Under the pieces are notes generated by a model, which searched no databases, had not been told where the DNA came from, and saw only the letters and a list, made by a program, of their open reading frames with translations. 64,000 nt of DNA from Bacillota bacterium (GTDB taxonomy: Bacteria; Bacillota; Clostridia; Lachnospirales; Lachnospiraceae), in assembly GCA_023408815.1 (NCBI GenBank), contig JAEYJO010000064.1, positions 62,001 to 126,000 of the forward strand. Reading direction: 5' to 3'. How positions within the stretch are numbered: the stretch's first letter is position 1; every line of letters starts with the position of its first letter. A program made the translations under genes and the position numbers. Of the stretch, positions 59,549 to 64,000 are shown piece by piece.

Positions 59549-61045
59549 ATGATAGAGTTTAAAAATGTATCTTTTCAATATGCACAGGGAAGTTCCGGCG
59601 GAAAGATCGAAAATATTGATCTGACTATTAAAAACGGAGAAGTGGTTTTAATCTGCGGAGAATCAGGCTGTGGAAAAACAACGCTCACACGCCTGATTAA
59701 CGGACTGATTCCCCATTATTATGAAGGCCGGTGTGATGGGCAGGTTATAGTGGAGGGAATTGACGTAAATAAAGTATCTCTTTACGAACTCTCCGGCATA
59801 GTAGGTTCTGTTTTCCAGAATCCCCGTACACAATTTTTTACAGTGGATACTACCAGTGAAATTGCTTTTGGGTGTGAGAATCTGGGGATTGATAAAAAAC
59901 AGATAGACAAACAGATAGTAAAAACAACTGATGAATTAAAGATTCAAAACCTGCTAGAAAGAAGTTTGTTTGCTCTATCTGGCGGGGAAAAACAAAAAAT
60001 TGCCTGTGCTTCTATATCGGCAATGGAACCGGAAATATTTGTCTTAGATGAGCCATCGTCAAATCTGGATATAACATCTATCGGAGAATTGAAGAAGGTC
60101 TTGAGCAAATGGAAGGAACAGGGAAAAACGATCGTGATTGCAGAACACCGATTGTATTACTTAATGGATATTGCAGATCGGGTTTTGTATATGAAAGATG
60201 GAGTTATAGATGCAAATATTGATATAAAAACTTTTAAAGAAAAAACACAAGATCAATTAAGCAAAATGGGACTAAGGGCTCTTACTTCTGCAGACTTTGG
60301 AACAGTGACAGAAATGAATAGAGGTGTAAAGCAGTTTTATATACGGGACTGCAAAGTATCTTATTCAAACTCCAAAGGGTCAGATGACAAAGTGCTTGAT
60401 ATACATGAACTTATGATACCACAAGGTTCAGTCGTAGGAGTTATAGGAAATAATGGTGCCGGAAAAACAACTTTTGCGAATACATTATGTGGTCTTCTAA
60501 GAGGTGCAAAATGTAATTTGTGGCTGGAAGGAAAGACGTATGGGCCGCGGCAAAGACTGGAACTGTGTTATATGGTTATGCAGGATGTGAATCATCAGCT
60601 TTTTACTGAGAGCGTTCAGGATGAAATTATGCTTAGCCTGGGAGAAAAGGATGAAGAAAAAGCAGCTTTAGCAGCACAAAATATTATGGATAGCTTACAT
60701 ATATCTGAGTTTAAGGATTCGCATCCAATGGCATTGTCCGGAGGGCAAAAGCAGCGTGTCGCAATTGCAGGCGCTATAGCATCAAACAAGAAGATCATTG
60801 TTTTTGACGAACCCACAAGTGGCCTGGATTATCGGCATATGAAAGAAGTTGCTGCGAATATGAAAGAATTGAGCAATCTGGGAAAGACGTTGTTTATTAT
60901 TACACATGATCCGGAGTTGATTGCAGAATGCTGCAATTATTTAGTGTTTATTGAAAATGGCAGGGTGTTGTGGGCCGATGGTTGGAATAGAGTTAGTAGA
61001 AAAAGATTATCAAAGTTTTTTGCTTTTATTGGCAAGAGCAAATGA
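59549..61045 (+). CDS. ECF transporter fused double ATPase
   Basis: A 498-residue protein with two ABC ATPase domains, equal to EcfA1 and EcfA2 in one chain. First half: CGESGCGKTT, LSGGEKQKIACASI, IFVLDEPSSNLDI. Second half: GNNGAGKTT, LSGGQKQRVAIAGAI, IIVFDEPTSGLDYRH. Both are complete. ATG at 59549 follows GGGAGGAATGG. With the T and S proteins it makes a stand-alone ECF importer. Confidence 0.92.
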   Translation: MIEFKNVSFQYAQGSSGGKIENIDLTIKNGEVVLICGESGCGKTTLTRLINGLIPHYYEGRCDGQVIVEGIDVNKVSLYELSGIVGSVFQNPRTQFFTVDTTSEIAFGCENLGIDKKQIDKQIVKTTDELKIQNLLERSLFALSGGEKQKIACASISAMEPEIFVLDEPSSNLDITSIGELKKVLSKWKEQGKTIVIAEHRLYYLMDIADRVLYMKDGVIDANIDIKTFKEKTQDQLSKMGLRALTSADFGTVTEMNRGVKQFYIRDCKVSYSNSKGSDDKVLDIHELMIPQGSVVGVIGNNGAGKTTFANTLCGLLRGAKCNLWLEGKTYGPRQRLELCYMVMQDVNHQLFTESVQDEIMLSLGEKDEEKAALAAQNIMDSLHISEFKDSHPMALSGGQKQRVAIAGAIASNKKIIVFDEPTSGLDYRHMKEVAANMKELSNLGKTLFIITHDPELIAECCNYLVFIENGRVLWADGWNRVSRKRLSKFFAFIGKSK

Positions 61046-61160
61046 TGATTCATGCATCGAGTGAAGGTTAGTGCTTTAACATCCTTAAAAATGCCGAGAA
61101 AGTTTTCTGTTTGTATGGTATATTGAACTTACTTCATGAAGGGAATTAACGGTACACGGA

Positions 61161-61553
61161 ATGGATTACTTTTTAACGATAAGCTCGATTATCATTTATG
61201 TTGAAAACAGGGTAGAGGAAAAAATTGATTATAAGGAGCTTGAAAGGGCGACCGGCTTTTCTATTGCACATATACGGGACATATTTGTAACGAAGACCGG
61301 AATTTCTCTTTCACGATATATTCTTCTCCGGAAAGTTTCCAATGCTGCTTATGAAATTCTATATAATAATCAGAGCATTATGGATATTGCCACCAAATAC
61401 AGCTTTGCAAATTACGACAGTTTTACACGCGCATTCAAGAGAGTGACGGGGCTTACGCCTTCCGAATTCAGAAGAAAGCGTCCGCCTATGGGAAGGATAA
61501 AGCTATGTGCAGGCGCATTTGGTATAGGCATACTCGGTATAAAGAAAGGGTGA
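61161..61553 (+). CDS. AraC-type helix-turn-helix protein, short form
   Basis: A 130-residue protein that is almost only the AraC DNA-binding domain: two helix-turn-helix units (IDYKELERATGFSIAHIRDIFVTKTGISLSRYILLRKV, then SIMDIATKYSFANYDSFTRAFKRVTGLTPSEFRRK) and a 25-residue hydrophobic tail. There is no effector domain. It is followed eight bases later by a BtrH_N-like gene, a frequent pairing in Lachnospiraceae. Confidence 0.88.
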   Translation: MDYFLTISSIIIYVENRVEEKIDYKELERATGFSIAHIRDIFVTKTGISLSRYILLRKVSNAAYEILYNNQSIMDIATKYSFANYDSFTRAFKRVTGLTPSEFRRKRPPMGRIKLCAGAFGIGILGIKKG

Positions 61554-61561
61554 ATAATATC

Positions 61562-62710
61562 ATGAATAAAGGACATGAATCAAAAAACGAACCGGAAAAT
61601 GGATTAAGACAGGAAACGCACCATGAAACCGGAACAGTATTATATGGAATATCCAAGGTAGAATATGGAGCGGGGGGATGTACGCCATATCCGATGTGTG
61701 TGAAAAGCTGCGCAAACTATTTAGGGCAGGATGTGGGAATAGACTTTTCTATGGCAGCTTCGGGAGCAGCTTTTCGTTTAACATGGGAAGCAGAAGCATG
61801 GAACGGAGGAAATGTGGACGTCATTCATACCTTTGACGATCCTGAGGAGGTCTATAAGCTGGGAGTGGAAGCGTTAGGGCGTGAATTTCACATCATAACG
61901 CGAACGAATACCGCATGTGATGTAAAGCTTAGTATAAATTGCTCGGATAAGAAGCATGATTTTATCCGTTTTATTAAGAAAAGGATAGATGCGGGATTTC
62001 CCTGTATTGCCCTCGGAATCATCGGACCTCCGGAGGCCTGCATTATTGCCGGATATGGGGATAATGGAGAGACGCTGCTTGGATGGAATTTTTTTCAGGA
62101 TTCTTTTGAGTTTGCCAGGGATGTAAAGATAGATGAGTCCGGCTATTTTATATCGGGAAAATGGTGGGAAAACAACGATACGATAGCTATAATTTCTATT
62201 GGGGAGACGATCAAGCCGCCAATCTCAAGGAAAGAAATTATTGAAAATGCAATAAGAGTAATGACCGGACGGCTGGATAAAAAATCAGGCAAGACTTTTG
62301 CGAAAGGCATTTTCGCTTACGATGCATGGAGGGAAGGAATACTGAATGAAGCGGACTTTCCAAGGGATGCGGTCTTACCGCTTTTGGCAGAGCGCCTCAT
62401 GTGCCATGGAGATGCGATGGACTGTCTTGCGGACGGGCGAAGCAATGCGGCCGTTTATATGAAAAGGCTGTCGGAGGAAGCAGAAGAGCACGGCGATAGC
62501 TGCAGGAGGATAGAGCAGCATTTTTCCAGGGTGGCAGCGAATATATGGAGCATGGCGGAGATTCTGGGCGGATACGAGAGAAATGAGAAGCAATTAAAGA
62601 ATTTTGCCAGGCCTGAAATAAGGAAGCAGCTGGCGGTGCTGATTGAGAAATGCAAACAAGAGGACAGCAAGGCACTTGAGGAACTGATTCTGCTTTCCAA
62701 AGTCTTGTGA
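61562..62710 (+). CDS. BtrH_N / papain-like fold protein
   Basis: A 382-residue cytoplasmic protein. Residues about 30-215 have the pattern of a BtrH N-terminal or C39-like fold: TPYPMCVKSCANYLG (Cys in the nucleophile position), IKKRIDAGFPCIALG, PPEACIIAGYGDNGETLLGWNFFQ. The C-terminal part is helical. BtrH is an acyltransferase of butirosin synthesis, while many relatives have unknown roles. No biosynthetic genes are nearby; the partner is the AraC-type gene. Confidence 0.7.
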   Translation: MNKGHESKNEPENGLRQETHHETGTVLYGISKVEYGAGGCTPYPMCVKSCANYLGQDVGIDFSMAASGAAFRLTWEAEAWNGGNVDVIHTFDDPEEVYKLGVEALGREFHIITRTNTACDVKLSINCSDKKHDFIRFIKKRIDAGFPCIALGIIGPPEACIIAGYGDNGETLLGWNFFQDSFEFARDVKIDESGYFISGKWWENNDTIAIISIGETIKPPISRKEIIENAIRVMTGRLDKKSGKTFAKGIFAYDAWREGILNEADFPRDAVLPLLAERLMCHGDAMDCLADGRSNAAVYMKRLSEEAEEHGDSCRRIEQHFSRVAANIWSMAEILGGYERNEKQLKNFARPEIRKQLAVLIEKCKQEDSKALEELILLSKVL

Positions 62711-62799
62711 TACGGTACCATCGTTTGACAAGGTATTATACGCTCTGAACCACGGGATTTTCCTGATTTTCCGCGCAATATCATTTAACACAACGACAT

Positions 62800-62841
62800 C
62801 CCCCGATATGTGCCTATGGAACATATCGGGGGTATATTTTT
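62800..62841 (+). terminator. Rho-independent terminator
   Basis: CCCCCGATATGT (62800-62811) pairs perfectly with ACATATCGGGGG (62821-62832), then TATATTTTTG. It ends the AraC-BtrH_N transcript. Confidence 0.9.
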
Positions 62842-62890
62842 GTATAGAATTTACTATTTGATAGATTTGAAAAAAGAATAAATTATAAAA

Positions 62891-62919
62891 TTTTCATTTG
62901 GACGATTATATGGTATAAT
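62891..62919 (+). promoter_or_regulatory. Promoter of the alpha-galactosidase gene
   Basis: Extended -10 TGGTATAAT (62911-62919) with a weak -35 TTTTCA (62891-62896) at 17 bases from TATAAT. Confidence 0.5.
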
Positions 62920-62994
62920 TTGGTAAAATTAGTATAAGAAATGGATGCATTAATTAAAAATATATTTAAAATGTACAAATGGAGGGGACGTGTT

Positions 62995-64000
62995 TTGATT
63001 TCAATTGATGGAACAAGCTTTCGTTTAGATACAGATTGTACCACCTACCTTGTTGGCAGAACAAAGTACGGGCATTTGGAGCATATTTATTATGGAAATC
63101 TATTGAGCAAAGAGGATGGAGCGGATGCTCTGGCTCAAAAGCGGTCCATTATGGTCGGCAGCAGCGTTCTATACAGCAGGGAGGATGATGTATATAGTCT
63201 GGATACAATGTGTTTGGAGTGGTCAGACAATGGAAGGGGGGATTATCGCCATAGTCCAACGGAAATTAAAATGTCTGATGGCAGCTTTGTTACCGATTTT
63301 ACCTATGAAAGTCATGAAGTGCAAGATGGCATTGTCTCGATGGAAGCATTGCCTACAGCCTGCGGAGGCGATCAAACTCTGAAAATAACATTAAAGGATA
63401 AGGCATATCCGATTTTTATTGATCTATATTATACAGTATTTGAGCGAACGAATGTGATCAGCAGAAGGGCGGTTGTAAGGAATGAAGGACATGATCCGAT
63501 TACTATCCGCCGTATCATGAGTATTTGTATGGATCTGCCGGACGAGTGCTTTCAAATGTACACCCTGGATGGAGGCTGGATTAAAGAAGCTAACCTGCAT
63601 AAGCGGCCGGTTTCCTATGGAATCACAATAAATTCTTCCACAACGGGAGCAAGCAGTAATCGTCATAATCCTGCATTTTTATTAGCAGAAGCTGATGCGA
63701 ATGAAGACTATGGGAGCGTATATGCCTTTAATATGATTTATAGCGGTAACCATTATAGTATAGTAGAAAAGAATGAACGGGATTACGTCCGAATCTGTAT
63801 GGGGATCAACCCTCATATGTTTGAATGGATATTATCTCCGGAGGAGAAGTTTGAAACACCGGAATGCGTGATGAGCTATAGCGGTCGGGGATTCAATGGT
63901 ACAAGCCATAATATGCACGATTTCATTAATGAACATATCGTAAGAGGAGACTATAAGAAGAAGGAGAGACCGATCCTGCTTAATAACTGGGAGGCACACT
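62995..64000 (+). CDS. Glycoside hydrolase family 36 alpha-galactosidase, N-terminal part
   Basis: The frame opens at TTG (62995), seven bases after GGAGGGG, and runs off the window edge after 335 residues. It starts LISIDGTSFRLDTDCTTYLVGRTKYGHLEHIYYG and includes SHNMHDFINEHIVRGDYKKKERP and LLNNWEAH, the junction between the beta-sandwich and catalytic barrel of GH36 enzymes; the catalytic aspartates are beyond the edge. These enzymes remove terminal alpha-galactose from raffinose-type sugars, usually in the cytoplasm. Confidence 0.93.
   Translation, partial: MISIDGTSFRLDTDCTTYLVGRTKYGHLEHIYYGNLLSKEDGADALAQKRSIMVGSSVLYSREDDVYSLDTMCLEWSDNGRGDYRHSPTEIKMSDGSFVTDFTYESHEVQDGIVSMEALPTACGGDQTLKITLKDKAYPIFIDLYYTVFERTNVISRRAVVRNEGHDPITIRRIMSICMDLPDECFQMYTLDGGWIKEANLHKRPVSYGITINSSTTGASSNRHNPAFLLAEADANEDYGSVYAFNMIYSGNHYSIVEKNERDYVRICMGINPHMFEWILSPEEKFETPECVMSYSGRGFNGTSHNMHDFINEHIVRGDYKKKERPILLNNWEAH

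Noticed and set aside
61055..61080. GGTTAGTGCTTTAAC as a third copy of the GTTAGT-N4-ACTAAC dyad
   Set aside because: The right arm matches poorly (TTTAAC) and spacing is off, so it was not counted.
1..64000. Search by eye for tRNA, rRNA, integrase, transposase or phage genes
   Set aside because: None was recognised; a covariance-model search would be needed to exclude small RNAs fully.

Overview
This 64 kb window reads as the chromosome of a strictly anaerobic, low-to-moderate GC Firmicute of the class Clostridia, most likely a gut Lachnospiraceae. The signs are DUF3793 and DUF5692 proteins, a cyclic-lactone agr system, pyruvate phosphate dikinase, ferredoxin-rich oxidoreductases, TTG starts behind strong GGAGG ribosome sites, and many LytTR, GHKL, FtsX and ECF modules. 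The species assignment is inference. I saw no rRNA, tRNA, CRISPR array, transposase, phage or conjugation genes.

Layout. 1-6.2 kb: the edge of a sugar ABC importer, a ROK kinase, class II aldolase, PfkB kinase, P-loop kinase, HxlB isomerase, a decayed hxlA and a GntR/UTRA regulator. Two genes here are visibly rotting (a VOC/glyoxalase remnant and hxlA). 6.4-12.8 kb: an amidohydrolase, YfcC transporter, FrlB-like SIS deglycase, FrlD-like kinase, second SIS protein and CoA-binding protein, which look like a pathway for Amadori-type glycated amino compounds. 13.1-19.5 kb: SDR, polar amino-acid ABC importer, AhpD-like protein, M20 amidohydrolase and a one-chain serine-dehydratase-family enzyme. 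19.6-24.9 kb: an agr quorum-sensing locus (response regulator, kinase, AgrD, AgrB) split by a PadR/flavin-reductase pair. 25-29 kb: TetR and an FtsX-type ABC exporter with palindromic operators. 29-35.5 kb: DUF3793/flavodoxin pair, GNAT, Rrf2 with YhgE/Pip, LytTR with DUF3021. 35.5-36.2 kb: two nested palindromic insertion elements. 36.2-44.8 kb: ABC transporter, ferredoxin-type aldo/keto reductase, CarD-like protein, choice-of-anchor A protein with a Cys-Pro tract, flavodoxin, ECF sigma/anti-sigma. 44.8-50.6 kb: FadR-type regulator divergent from DUF5692-hypB-oxidoreductase-hypA. 50.6-53.4 kb: pyruvate phosphate dikinase with a structured leader. 53.6-61 kb: TetR, KTR zinc-ribbon protein, paired YbtPQ-like ABC proteins and a complete ECF transporter. 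61.1-64 kb: AraC-type regulator, BtrH_N-like protein and the start of a GH36 alpha-galactosidase.

The strongest leads are: (1) hypA/hypB packaged with a 912-residue iron-sulfur flavoprotein and a DUF5692 membrane protein, without hydrogenase or urease, under FadR-type operators; (2) a shared 16-bp dyad GTTAGT-N4-ACTAAC that ties the DUF3793/flavodoxin genes to the YbtPQ-ECF transporter cluster and suggests metal control; (3) two nested MITE-like elements whose target duplications give the order of insertion and restore a tight operon when removed in silico; (4) an agr locus whose predicted autoinducer ring is Cys-Thr-Trp-Ile-Phe; (5) a three-helix leader RNA before ppdK.
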